Origin: Clostridiales bacterium
Lineage (GTDB): Bacteria > Bacillota > Clostridia > Oscillospirales > Oscillospiraceae
Length of the DNA stretch: 52,201 nt
Assembly (NCBI GenBank): GCA_019423635.1
Contig: JAHZBA010000012.1
Coordinates: forward strand, 1-52,201
Direction of reading: 5' to 3'
Shown: positions 40,370-48,866 of the stretch, piece after piece
Position numbering within the stretch: position 1 is the first letter of the stretch
Layout of the letters: each line of letters opens with the position of its first letter
Notes under the pieces: model-generated
Databases searched by the model: none
Told to the model about the DNA's origin: nothing
The model's input: only the letters and a program-made list of their open reading frames with translations
Program-made: the position numbers and the translations under genes

Positions 40370-41064
40370 GACGCCCGGTTGGCGAGGCGGGGCTGGCGCT
40401 CATCAGGCAGTTCGAGGGCTGCCGGCTGAAAGCCTACAAGCCCGTTCCCACGGAAACGTACTGGACCATCGGCTGGGGGCACTACGGGCCGGATGTCCGC
40501 GAGGGGGACACCATCACCCAAGCGGAGGCGGACGCCATGCTGGAGGCGGACGTGCAGCGCTATGCCGACGCGGTGGACAGCCCTGCCAACTGCCCCCTGA
40601 CCAACCAGCTGAACGCCAACCAGCGGGACGCGCTGATCTCGTTCACGTACAACTGCGGGGCGGGGAACCTGCGGACGCTCTGCAGGGGGCGGAGCCTGCC
40701 GGAGATTCGGGAGGCCATGGCCCTGTACAACAGGGCGGGCGGGAAGGTCCTGGCGGGCCTCACCCGCCGCAGGGCGGCGGAGCAGGCGCTCTTTGACAAG
40801 CCGGTGAAGGAGGAGTGGATGGATCTTTCAAAGCTGACCGACGCGGAGGTTCTTTGGCTGGTGGACCGTATCCAGAGCGTGCTGGGACGGCAGACGGTGA
40901 GCGGCGCGCTGGCGCCGGAGCTGGCGGAGGCGAAGGCCCGAGGCATCACCGACGGCACCCGCCCGGGGGCGTTTTGCACCAGAGCCCAGGCGGCGGTGAT
41001 GGCCCTGCGGGCCTCCGGGAGCGGGGCCGCTGAATCGAAAGCGCCCCCTGCGGGCCCGGGCTGA
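40366..41064 (+). CDS. GH24-family lysozyme (endolysin)
   Basis: This is a 232-residue phage-type lysozyme. The GH24 core at about 5-145 has the catalytic Glu in QFEGCRLKAY and the TIGWGHYG motif with the conserved Thr. About 85 C-terminal residues (DLSKLTDAEVLWLVDRIQSVLG...) form a second small domain, perhaps a cell-wall-binding or SLH-like unit. There is no signal peptide, so it would leave the cell through the holin. It has a GTG start overlapping the previous stop. With the holin it makes a lysis cassette without other phage genes. Confidence 0.92.
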   Translation: MRRPVGEAGLALIRQFEGCRLKAYKPVPTETYWTIGWGHYGPDVREGDTITQAEADAMLEADVQRYADAVDSPANCPLTNQLNANQRDALISFTYNCGAGNLRTLCRGRSLPEIREAMALYNRAGGKVLAGLTRRRAAEQALFDKPVKEEWMDLSKLTDAEVLWLVDRIQSVLGRQTVSGALAPELAEAKARGITDGTRPGAFCTRAQAAVMALRASGSGAAESKAPPAGPG

Positions 41065-41074
41065 GGGAAACACG

Positions 41075-41117
41075 AAAACAGGGAACGCCGCATTTTTATG
41101 TGGCGTTCCCTGTTTTT
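41075..41117. terminator. Bidirectional terminator between lysozyme and mcrC
   Basis: A perfect stem of about 15 bp (ACAGGGAACGCC/GGCGTTCCCTGT with A and T runs) around an AT-rich loop. It lies between two convergent genes and has A4 and T5 flanks, so it can stop both. Confidence 0.92.
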
Positions 41118-41137
41118 AAGAAGCGAAACCGCAAAGA

Positions 41138-42535
41138 TCACAGGACGTTCAAAAACGCCTCTGCCGCCCGACGCACATTCCCGGCCTCGGCCCGCATGGC
41201 GCCGGAAAAGGCTTCATAGTCCGGAAGCTGCGGGACAAAGAAGGGGATCAGCCAGAAGCTCTGCCCCCGTCTGCCGCTGACTGCCTGGTGCTCTTGATAC
41301 AAAGGGTCCTGCCCGGAGCGCCCGCCCCTGACCGGAAAGATCACGCCTCCGCGGCGGCAGTCCAGGGTCAGCATGTAGGAGAGCACCTGATAGACGTCGT
41401 GTTGAATCCTCCTGCGGTCCTCCTCCGAGGAGGAGGGCGTGAGGAAGCGGCTCCAGACCGGACGGAACTTGGCGTCCAGGATGCAGCCCTCGTCCTTCCA
41501 CCAGAAATCCGGCCGGATCTTCAGCATTCCCTCCAGAATCGGGAGGTTTCCCTCCGCGCCTCCCTGCTCCCTGGGCCGGCTGGAGAGAGCGGAAAAGACC
41601 GCCTGGGCCAGATAATCCTCCCACAGCTGGCTGATATCCAGAAAGATCCCTGTCACAAAGGGCGCGCCGCTCTCCGAACAGGCGTAGCTGCCGCTGGTCC
41701 GCCGCAGCACCGCCCGGGCGACATCCCGCAAGGTCTCATAGTCCCGGTAGAGGGGGTTTGTGATTTTCTTCCGCGTGCCGTTGAGAAGGCCGCGGAGATC
41801 GCAGCGGCCCCAGGCGGCAGCCTGCTGCTCCAGCGCCTGACGGGCCAGGCGGAAGCCCGGCATCTGCCGCTTCAGCCGCCGCATCAGCGCCGGATGCCGC
41901 CGTTCCGCCTGCAGACAGGCCTGGAAAAACAGCTGGCTGTACAGGTTGTCCTCGCTGTATTCCCGGACCTGGCAGGCCATATTGCCGTCCTCCAGCCCCA
42001 TGCTCCTGCGGATCTTGCGGGACAGGTCCATCTGCCCCTGGACGCGGCTGTCATACCGGGAGACGGTGCGGTAGAGCCGGAGGCGCCCCTTTTTCCAGGC
42101 CCGCTCCATCTGGGCCGCCAGCCGGAGCATCAGGAGCTGGTCGAAAATATCGCCTGTCCCGGCGGCTCTGGACTCGTTCAGCAGCCACAGGGGCGTCTCG
42201 TCCCAGCACTGCTCCAGCATCACCCAGGAGAAGAAGGACAGGAATCCGCCGTCCCCGGCCGCCTGTTCCGGGCCGAAGCGGTCGGCGATGAGCACCTTCT
42301 CCGCGCGGCCCCCCGCCCGGTACTCAAATACGCCGATCAGATTCCCGGTCCACAGCGTTCCCGCGGCGTCCTTCCGGAAGATCCGGGGACGGTCGCTCCT
42401 CATGTTTCCCCGCAGGTCAATCAGGCTGCACCGGCCGTGATCGACCAGGTCCTGTATGGCCAGGCATCGGGCCGCCGTCTCCGCGCCCCCGCCGGTTGGC
42501 GGGAGGGGGGTGTTGTCCTTCAGTATGACGCGCAT
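41138..42535 (-). CDS. mcrC: McrC, nuclease of 5-methylcytosine-specific restriction
   Basis: This 465-residue protein cleaves modified DNA with McrB. The PD-(D/E)xK site is visible at IRPDFWWKDEGCILDAKF (Asp, Asp and Lys in order). The N-terminal half is the McrC-specific DUF2357-like part that contacts McrB. The ATG at 42533-42535 overlaps the mcrB stop. The length is above E. coli McrC (about 350) but usual for Firmicutes. Confidence 0.92.
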   Translation of the reverse strand: MRVILKDNTPLPPTGGGAETAARCLAIQDLVDHGRCSLIDLRGNMRSDRPRIFRKDAAGTLWTGNLIGVFEYRAGGRAEKVLIADRFGPEQAAGDGGFLSFFSWVMLEQCWDETPLWLLNESRAAGTGDIFDQLLMLRLAAQMERAWKKGRLRLYRTVSRYDSRVQGQMDLSRKIRRSMGLEDGNMACQVREYSEDNLYSQLFFQACLQAERRHPALMRRLKRQMPGFRLARQALEQQAAAWGRCDLRGLLNGTRKKITNPLYRDYETLRDVARAVLRRTSGSYACSESGAPFVTGIFLDISQLWEDYLAQAVFSALSSRPREQGGAEGNLPILEGMLKIRPDFWWKDEGCILDAKFRPVWSRFLTPSSSEEDRRRIQHDVYQVLSYMLTLDCRRGGVIFPVRGGRSGQDPLYQEHQAVSGRRGQSFWLIPFFVPQLPDYEAFSGAMRAEAGNVRRAAEAFLNVL

Positions 42536-44031
42536 CAGGGCTCTCCCCTGGCGGCATCCGCGGCGAGGCCGAAGGCGTGCTTACAGTGGGAGAGGAATTC
42601 CCCGCTGTCCTCCTCCCCCCGCAGATACTCCTGCAGCAGAGGCTCGATGCGAAGTTCCCAGGCGTCCGTCTTCACGGCCTCCAGATCCCCGGCGGGGCCG
42701 GCGGGCAGATTGGCAAACTGTCCCTGGGAGATGAAGTACTGCCGGTTCAGCCCGTATTTTTTCCCGTACTCCGCAATGGCGCGATTCAGCGCCGCTACGC
42801 TCCCGGCCAGCGCCTCCGTGTTCTCCCCGAAGCCCATCTGCCGGAGGGCGGGCCGCAGCAGCTCCTCGTCCACGGTGATCTCCTGGAATTCAAAGCGCCG
42901 CCGCAGGGCGAAGTCCATGCTCTCCACGGAGCGGTCGATGTCGTTCATGGTGCCGAGGATGTACACGTTTTTGGGGAGATAGAAGCCTTTGGCAAAGACG
43001 TCCTCTTCCGCTGTCAGCTCCCTGCCCCTCTCCAGGTCATAGGTGGGCAGGTTCTGGTACTGGGTCAAAACGCCGTTCCCCGGCCCCCGCTTGTCCGCCT
43101 CCAGACAGTACATCAGCTCGCCGAAGACCTTGGAGAGGTCGGCCCGGTTGATCTCGTCGATCAGGAAGTAGTACTGTTCGTCGGGATCGCCCTCCTCCAC
43201 CACCCGGCGGCAGAAGCGCTTGAAGTGGCCGTCCAGCTTGACATAGCAGATGCCGCCGTCTCTCTGGATGGGCCGCAGACCCTCCAGAAAGTCCGTATAG
43301 TCGTAGGAGGGATGAAACTGGACCTGGGTATAGGAGACCGGCTCCCCCGGCAGCCGGGCGCCCAGGCGCTGGGCCAGGAGCTTTGCGATGTAGGTCTTGC
43401 CGGTGCCCGGCGCGCCGTTGAGGACGACCTGCTTCACGCCGTGCTCCAGCCGGTCCCGGACCCTTTGGGCGGCGGGAATGGCACGGATCTTCTGGTCAAG
43501 CCAGCCGGTCCAGAGCTGGTACAGCTCCCCGTGATCCAGCCGCGGTGTCAGCAGCCCCAGGGCAGGGGCCAGATCCCGCTGTTCCTCCCGGGAGAGGAGA
43601 AGGCGGTTCTGCTCCATCAGCCGATCCAGCAGCTCCCCCAGCGTCAGGTGCTCCCCCGCGTTTAGCCGGACGAAGTTTTTGATCTGGGTGTAGCATTGCT
43701 CCACGTCCTGATCGTCATCCCTGGTAAAGGGCACGATGAACGCCAGAAAACGCTTGCAGCCGGTTTGATAGGTGTTCCTGAAAATCGCCTCCGCCGCGCT
43801 GCTCTGGATCAGATCGTCCAGCGGGAACCGGCCCTCGCTGGAGGCGGAGATGCACACCATCATCAAATACACGACCAGGGCCTTCGGGGCCGGCAGGGCT
43901 CTCCCGTCCGTCACCGCAATGGAGTTCGGCAGGGCCTCCCACAGGTGCTGCCAGAGCGGCTCGTCGCTGCAATCCCGCAGCATGGGTCCCATATCCTCCA
44001 TCGGGATCTCTCTCCAGGAATGTTCAGGCAT
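42535..44031 (-). CDS. mcrB: McrB, AAA+ GTPase of the McrBC system
   Basis: This is a 498-residue AAA+ motor. Walker A is NGAPGTGKTY at 205-214, Walker B is FLIDEINRAD, and the McrB signature is TMNDIDRS, so GTP should be the substrate. The first 180 residues are helical and do not look like the known DUF3578 or YTH-type readers, so the kind of modified DNA recognised cannot be told. I start at the ATG 44029-44031; AGGAGG lies about 10 bases upstream. Its transcription goes away from the ClpP/TraG operon. Confidence 0.92.
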   Translation of the reverse strand: MPEHSWREIPMEDMGPMLRDCSDEPLWQHLWEALPNSIAVTDGRALPAPKALVVYLMMVCISASSEGRFPLDDLIQSSAAEAIFRNTYQTGCKRFLAFIVPFTRDDDQDVEQCYTQIKNFVRLNAGEHLTLGELLDRLMEQNRLLLSREEQRDLAPALGLLTPRLDHGELYQLWTGWLDQKIRAIPAAQRVRDRLEHGVKQVVLNGAPGTGKTYIAKLLAQRLGARLPGEPVSYTQVQFHPSYDYTDFLEGLRPIQRDGGICYVKLDGHFKRFCRRVVEEGDPDEQYYFLIDEINRADLSKVFGELMYCLEADKRGPGNGVLTQYQNLPTYDLERGRELTAEEDVFAKGFYLPKNVYILGTMNDIDRSVESMDFALRRRFEFQEITVDEELLRPALRQMGFGENTEALAGSVAALNRAIAEYGKKYGLNRQYFISQGQFANLPAGPAGDLEAVKTDAWELRIEPLLQEYLRGEEDSGEFLSHCKHAFGLAADAARGEP

Positions 44032-44185
44032 GAAACATGATCCTCCTTTTTCTCTCCGGGCCGTGGGGCGCCCTCCGGCAGCTGCTCCCGGGCCGCGCGG
44101 CCCGAACATCCACCTGCCGGCGGAGCCGTGGGAGATTCCCGCCGCCTCCGCCGCGGCTTCCCTTCCGGCCGCTCCGTTTTCTCCT

Positions 44186-44214
44186 ATTTTATCACCCGGT
44201 TCCCGATTACACAA
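44186..44214 (-). promoter_or_regulatory. Promoter of mcrBC
   Basis: On the minus strand TTGTGT (44209-44214) and TAAAAT (44186-44191) are 17 bp apart, about 155 bp upstream of mcrB. A 9-bp hairpin ACGCCGCCC/GGGCGGCGT (44239-44277) lies behind it, between the two divergent units. Confidence 0.6.
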
Positions 44215-44429
44215 CCGGGATCGCGGGAAAAATGTCGAACGCCGCCCCGGCGCGGGTCCCGCAATTTTGGGCGGCGTGCCCGAAGGGCAGGGTTTCTCAC
44301 CAGCCCGCTTCCCTGTGCTTTGAGCTGGTTCCGATAGGATTGTGTGAAACCGCCCCCTGGGGCAGCGTTTCCTCCATATGCGGACAGGATACGATGCGCG
44401 TCCGGACACGCCCGCTTCGGATTTCCCGG

Positions 44430-44458
44430 TTGAAAAAGGTCGATCCGGGGTGTATACT
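44430..44458 (+). promoter_or_regulatory. Promoter of the unknown-ClpP-TraG-helicase operon
   Basis: TTGAAA (44430-44435) and TATACT (44453-44458) are 17 bp apart. The likely transcription start near 44465 leaves a leader of about 37 bases. It is one of the best sigma-A promoters in the window. Confidence 0.82.
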
Positions 44459-44501
44459 GAAGACAAGTTTGAGGGGATGCGAAGGGGGATGCTTTTCAGA
44501 G

Positions 44502-45968
44502 ATGAATCTGAAGGAACAGCAGCTGCGTTTGATGAAGACGCTGCTGCGCGGCATCAGTCAGGATGCACAGGACCCGGAATCATGGAAGCTGTTTTTCGGA
44601 GTGTTCTGGAAGGACATGGCCGGCGCCCCGGGGGGACGGACCGGGCGGGACTGGGAAGGGCAGGTCTATTTCGCCTGCGTGCTGTGCCGGAATGACGAGG
44701 TGGCGGCCGCGGCGGCGCCCTGTCTTTTCCTGAACGAAGGCGAGAAAATGCCGCTGCGCCCAAGGCATCTCAGAGCCCTGCGGAAGGCGGGGGTCCCTCT
44801 GTTTTCCGATTTTTTGACGAAGGAGTATGAGGAGGACGGCACGCCGGTGATGCGCTTGAACTCCCGGGACTGTCCGCCCCCCTCCGGCTGGCGCTTCCCC
44901 ACGGTTTTCGTTCCATCGGAGCTGACGGCCCTGGTGTGCAAAAAGGGAATGGCGGCTGAGGACCGTCTCTCCGGGGTCAGGCCCACAAGCTACGGCAATC
45001 GGCTGGGCTTGTGCACGGCGCACTGGTACGGAAAGACCCCCGCCGAACATCCGCAGAGGGGGCTGTGCTGCTCTGCCGCCGGTTGGGTGAACCGGGTAAG
45101 ACTGGGAGCACATCCCTGGGGGGACGGCCCGGACTGGGAGATCCTCCCGCTGGATACCCGGCTGGAGCGGATGCAGGCCAACCGGGCCGGCAATCCCGGC
45201 CACTGCATGTCCAGCTTCCTGCGCCTGGAGGCCATGCCGCTGGAGCCCCTTTTGATGGATCGCCTGAACAATAAATATCTCAAAAGAAATCTGCCGACGC
45301 TGCAGGCCCTGTACAGCCCCGGCATCACTTACGGACAGGCTGCGCGGAACGTGGACCGGCTGCTGCGCTCCGATTCGGAGAGCGAGCGGGAGAGGGGGCT
45401 GTCCAGTCTCCGGGATTTGGCCGCGCTCTTTAGCTGTGAAGGCAGGCTGAGCCCCTTCCGGCCCCAGACCCAGGGAGAGGACGAGGAGCTCCGGGCGATC
45501 CACGAAGTCCCATCGGACGGTCCGGGCGGCCGGTCCCTCTCCGACCGCCTGGCCCGGGTGGGCATTTCCGAGCGCGGCACCTCCCGCCTGCCCCTGGCGG
45601 GGGACTGTCTGGCAGATGTGTTTCAGGGGCTGAGCCGCCTGATCGGCACCAGCGCCCCCGCCCAGGCGTTTTACAGGGGAATGCCGCCGGAATTCTGGGA
45701 GAGTCCGGAGGAGGCGCAGAACGGCACGCTGGCCGAAGTGCTGCAAAGGCTGGCGAAGCCTGAGTGGGAGGAGAAGCTCGAGGACACCGCCTTCCAGGCG
45801 GGGAGGATGCCGCCGTCCTGGCATCTGGTGGTGGAGCCGTTCTGCCTGCTGGAGGAGATCCGGAGCCTGGAGAAGACGCACAGCGCGCTGCTGGAAGAAC
45901 TGCGGCAGCACAGCGAAACGCTGAAAAAAGAACTGGAAAGGATGAATTTTGATGGAGATGCCCGTTGA
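44502..45968 (+). CDS. Unknown 488-residue protein, first of ClpP/TraG/helicase operon
   Basis: I do not recognise this protein. It is soluble, begins MNLKEQQLRLMKTLLRGI, and has an N-terminal helical part of about 100 residues with WEGQVYFACVLC. A middle region is rich in Cys, His and Trp (LGLCTAHWYGKT, RGLCCSAAGWVNRVRLGAHPWG, PGHCMSSFLRLE) that could bind metal, and the C-terminus is a coiled coil (about 455-485). No enzyme motif is certain. The ATG at 44502 is the only good in-frame start, with AGGGGG somewhat far upstream. It overlaps clpP by 17 bp. It may be the recognition or effector part of the operon. Confidence 0.7.
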   Translation: MNLKEQQLRLMKTLLRGISQDAQDPESWKLFFGVFWKDMAGAPGGRTGRDWEGQVYFACVLCRNDEVAAAAAPCLFLNEGEKMPLRPRHLRALRKAGVPLFSDFLTKEYEEDGTPVMRLNSRDCPPPSGWRFPTVFVPSELTALVCKKGMAAEDRLSGVRPTSYGNRLGLCTAHWYGKTPAEHPQRGLCCSAAGWVNRVRLGAHPWGDGPDWEILPLDTRLERMQANRAGNPGHCMSSFLRLEAMPLEPLLMDRLNNKYLKRNLPTLQALYSPGITYGQAARNVDRLLRSDSESERERGLSSLRDLAALFSCEGRLSPFRPQTQGEDEELRAIHEVPSDGPGGRSLSDRLARVGISERGTSRLPLAGDCLADVFQGLSRLIGTSAPAQAFYRGMPPEFWESPEEAQNGTLAEVLQRLAKPEWEEKLEDTAFQAGRMPPSWHLVVEPFCLLEEIRSLEKTHSALLEELRQHSETLKKELERMNFDGDAR

Positions 45969-46539
45969 AACCCCTATGATTATCAGGGAGACCAGCCGGG
46001 GTGACTCCCGCCGCAGCATTCTCGATGAGATGCTGATGCACCGGGAGGTGGAGTGCGTGGGAGAGATCAACGCGGACTCTGTCTACTGCCTGTGCCGCCA
46101 GCTGCGCCACCTCCAGCGGGAGGACCCCCACGGAGAGATCACCATGTACATCAACAGCCCCGGCGGCTCCGTGGCGGACGGGCTGGCGCTCTACGACGTG
46201 ATGGAGGGCATCTCCTGCCCCATCCGCACCATCTGCCTGGGCACGGCCGCCAGCATGGGGGCCCTTCTCTTCGCCGCCGGAAAGCAGCGGGACATCCTGC
46301 CCCACGGCAGAGTCATGATCCACGATCCCCTGATTGGACGGACGGGGGGCAGCGCCCTGCAGCTCCAGGAAATCAGCCAGAGCCTGATGGAGACCCGGGA
46401 ACAGATGGGACAGCTCCTGGCCAGGTTTACCGGGCGGACGCTGGAGGAGATCTATGAAAAGACCCGCCGGGACAGCTTTTTCAACGCAGAGGAGGCCGTG
46501 GCCTTCGGCCTTGCCGACCGGATCATCACAAGCATTTGA
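45952..46539 (+). CDS. ClpP-family serine protease
   Basis: This 195-residue ClpP-like protease has a complete triad: Ser101 in GTAASMGALL, His124 in MIHDPL and Asp174 in RRDSFF. The oligomer handle region and INSPGGSVADGLALYD are typical. Normal ClpP forms a 14-mer fed by ClpX or ClpA. No Clp ATPase is near, so it may use a housekeeping one or the operon's own ATPase. The ATG is inside the end of the upstream gene, with AAAGGA upstream; a TTG lies one codon earlier. It is a copy in a defence-like operon rather than the housekeeping one next to clpX. Confidence 0.92.
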   Translation: MEMPVETPMIIRETSRGDSRRSILDEMLMHREVECVGEINADSVYCLCRQLRHLQREDPHGEITMYINSPGGSVADGLALYDVMEGISCPIRTICLGTAASMGALLFAAGKQRDILPHGRVMIHDPLIGRTGGSALQLQEISQSLMETREQMGQLLARFTGRTLEEIYEKTRRDSFFNAEEAVAFGLADRIITSI

Positions 46540-46553
46540 CAAAGGGGTGTGCC

Positions 46554-48854
46554 ATGAAGAACGAAACAAGCCGGATTCTGGCGCAGGACTGCCTGATTTC
46601 AAACAACACCCGGGTCACCCGCATCAACAACAACGACCTGATCATCGGTCCCAGCGGCGCCGGCAAAACCCGGAACTATGTCAAGCCCAACCTGCTCCAG
46701 TGCGCCCTGCAGGGCGGGGAGAGCCTGGTGGTCACGGACACCAAGGGCAACCTCATCCGGGAGGTGGGCCCGGTGCTGGCCGCCCACGGCTACCGGGTCA
46801 TCAATCTGGACCTCACCGACCTGCTGGGCAACACGGTGGGCTACAATCCCCTGGACTATGTCCGCCGTGACCCGGTGAGCGGGAAGTACAACGAACAGGA
46901 TATCCTGACCCTGAGCACCTGCCTGATTCCGGTGGAGACCAAAAACGACCCCTTCTGGGAACAGTCCGCCCAGCACTATCTGTCCGCCCTGATCGGCTAC
47001 GCGCTGGAGGCCCTGCCGGAGGAGGAGCACAGTCTGGAGTTCGTGTGCCGGCTCTATCAGGTGATGGACGACAAACGGTTTTTCCGGCTGTTTGAGGAGC
47101 TGGGGGAGGAGAGCCCCGGCAGCTTTGCGGTGAGAACCTACCAGATGGCCGCCGGAAACCAGAACGCGGAGAGGACCTACGCCAGCATCAAAATGTTCCT
47201 GGTCAAAAATCTCGTCCCGTTGTCCTTCGACGGCCCCTGCCACCTGTACCAGCTGGAAGAGCGCGTCGATTTCGGCGCCCTGGGCCGGGAGCGGACGGCG
47301 GTATTCCTCACCATCAGCGACACCGACCGCTCCATGGACAAGATCGCCAACGTGTTTTATACCCAGGCGCTGTGCAGCCTGATGGCCTGTGCCGACAGGG
47401 AGCCGGACAGCCGCCTGCCTGTGCCGGTCCGGTTTATTCTGGACGACTTCGCCACCAACGTGTTTATCCCGAATTTCGACGGCATTGTCTCCGTGATTCG
47501 CTCCCGGGAGGTCTATGTCAGCCTGATTATTCAGAGCATCAATCAGCTCTACGCCCTCTACGGCAGCGACCGGGGCAAGACCATCATCAACAACTGCGAC
47601 AACTGCCTTTACCTGGGCGGGCAGGACATTGATACGGCGAACTTCATCAGTGTCAAGGCCAACAAAACCCCGGATACCATCCTGCGGATGCCCCTGGATG
47701 ACGTGTGGCTCTTCACCCGGGGACAGCCTCCCCGGCAGGTCCGGAAGTACCGCCTGGAAGACCACCCCCTCTATCCGGAGCTCCCCGAGGCCGAAGGCAG
47801 GTCCGTCTCCGGGGCGGAGGCGGCGCAGGCCGCCGCGTCCATTCCGCCGCAGGAACCGGCCGTCCCGCCCGTGTCGGAGCCGGGTTTCCCCCATGACGAC
47901 GAGCCCCCCGCCAACCCGGAGCAGATTCAGCTGACGCAGTCCCAGTTCCAGTCCCTGGAGGGCCGCAAGCGCCTGCTGGTGGCGAAGGCCGAAAAGGTGG
48001 AGTTCCTGCTCTCCGGCCGCGGCCAGTCCGTTTTGCCGGAGATGCAGGACGAACAGGGCCGGTATTCCGAGGAAAAGACCCAGATCCTGGTGAACCGGCT
48101 GTTGGAGCGCGGTCAGTTCTATCATCGGGTCCTGCGGCAGACGGAAGTGAAAATCAAGGAGCAGGCCTGCCTGCGCAGATTTTTCTACTGTGCCCTGCGC
48201 CTGTCGGCCAGCCGTCCCCCCTGGATTCCCGAGATCCAGGGCGTGTTCCAGGACCTCCTGCTCTGCGCACAGCGGATGTACTGTCCCGACCGAATCAGCC
48301 TTTACTACGAGGAGCTGTATCGCTTCGAGCACGAGCAGAACCAGGATTTCTTTGGCTGGATGGATGCGTGCTATGAGCAGCTCAGCGGCCTTTCCATTGT
48401 CTCCCACATCTCCGATGCGGACAGACAGCTTGCCGGGGAGGCATACTGGGAGGAAATCGCCGAGATGAACCGCCAGTGCGGGGACCTGGACGAGTATGAG
48501 GACAACGTGGAGCTCTATGATGAGGAGGAGTGGGCAGTCTGGCAGCAGGAGCTGCAGGAGGCCGAGGAGGAATGGGCGCAGGAAAACGCCCGGGAGCAGC
48601 AGCGGCGGCAGGACTGGGCCAGGGACTTTCCGGAGCCCCAGCGCTTTTGCCAGTCTTATCTGGTGCTGCGGGAGCTGTATTTCGACACCCGGATGCAGGA
48701 GACACTCCCCCAGATGGTAGAGCAGGTGCTGGACGCCTTCCTCCAGGAGCGGTCCGACAGCTACTTCCTGGACAGTGAGGTGTTTTTCTCCGCCTGTTCG
48801 CTGCTGGACAGTGTGGCGGAGCAGCTGTCCAGGCAGCTGGCCGAACAGAGTTGA
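46554..48854 (+). CDS. VirD4/TraG-like ATPase without membrane domain
   Basis: This is a 766-residue protein. The first 420 residues are a coupling-protein ATPase like that of Clostridial conjugative elements: Walker A GPSGAGKT (32-39) followed by RNYVKPNLLQ, VVTDTKGNLIREVG, YNPLDYV, Walker B VRFILDDFATN, and IIQSINQLYALYG..GKTIINNCDNCLYLGGQD. The N-terminal membrane helices of true coupling proteins are missing; the protein starts just before Walker A. A Pro-rich linker (about 415-450) leads to an acidic helical C-terminal half that I cannot assign. I choose the ATG at 46554 with AAAGGGG upstream. No relaxase or T4SS gene is near, so it is probably a soluble motor reused in this operon. Confidence 0.87.
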   Translation: MKNETSRILAQDCLISNNTRVTRINNNDLIIGPSGAGKTRNYVKPNLLQCALQGGESLVVTDTKGNLIREVGPVLAAHGYRVINLDLTDLLGNTVGYNPLDYVRRDPVSGKYNEQDILTLSTCLIPVETKNDPFWEQSAQHYLSALIGYALEALPEEEHSLEFVCRLYQVMDDKRFFRLFEELGEESPGSFAVRTYQMAAGNQNAERTYASIKMFLVKNLVPLSFDGPCHLYQLEERVDFGALGRERTAVFLTISDTDRSMDKIANVFYTQALCSLMACADREPDSRLPVPVRFILDDFATNVFIPNFDGIVSVIRSREVYVSLIIQSINQLYALYGSDRGKTIINNCDNCLYLGGQDIDTANFISVKANKTPDTILRMPLDDVWLFTRGQPPRQVRKYRLEDHPLYPELPEAEGRSVSGAEAAQAAASIPPQEPAVPPVSEPGFPHDDEPPANPEQIQLTQSQFQSLEGRKRLLVAKAEKVEFLLSGRGQSVLPEMQDEQGRYSEEKTQILVNRLLERGQFYHRVLRQTEVKIKEQACLRRFFYCALRLSASRPPWIPEIQGVFQDLLLCAQRMYCPDRISLYYEELYRFEHEQNQDFFGWMDACYEQLSGLSIVSHISDADRQLAGEAYWEEIAEMNRQCGDLDEYEDNVELYDEEEWAVWQQELQEAEEEWAQENAREQQRRQDWARDFPEPQRFCQSYLVLRELYFDTRMQETLPQMVEQVLDAFLQERSDSYFLDSEVFFSACSLLDSVAEQLSRQLAEQS

Positions 48855-48866
48855 GGAGCCAAGAGA

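Noticed and set aside
44502..44800. Resemblance of the N-terminus of the 488-residue protein to CasB/Cse2
   Set aside because: Only a few spread residues agree, and there are no cas genes or repeat arrays anywhere in the window.
46554..48854. TraG-like gene as proof of a second conjugative element
   Set aside because: No relaxase, VirB4, VirB6 or integrase gene lies near, the membrane anchor is missing, and its partners are ClpP and a helicase.
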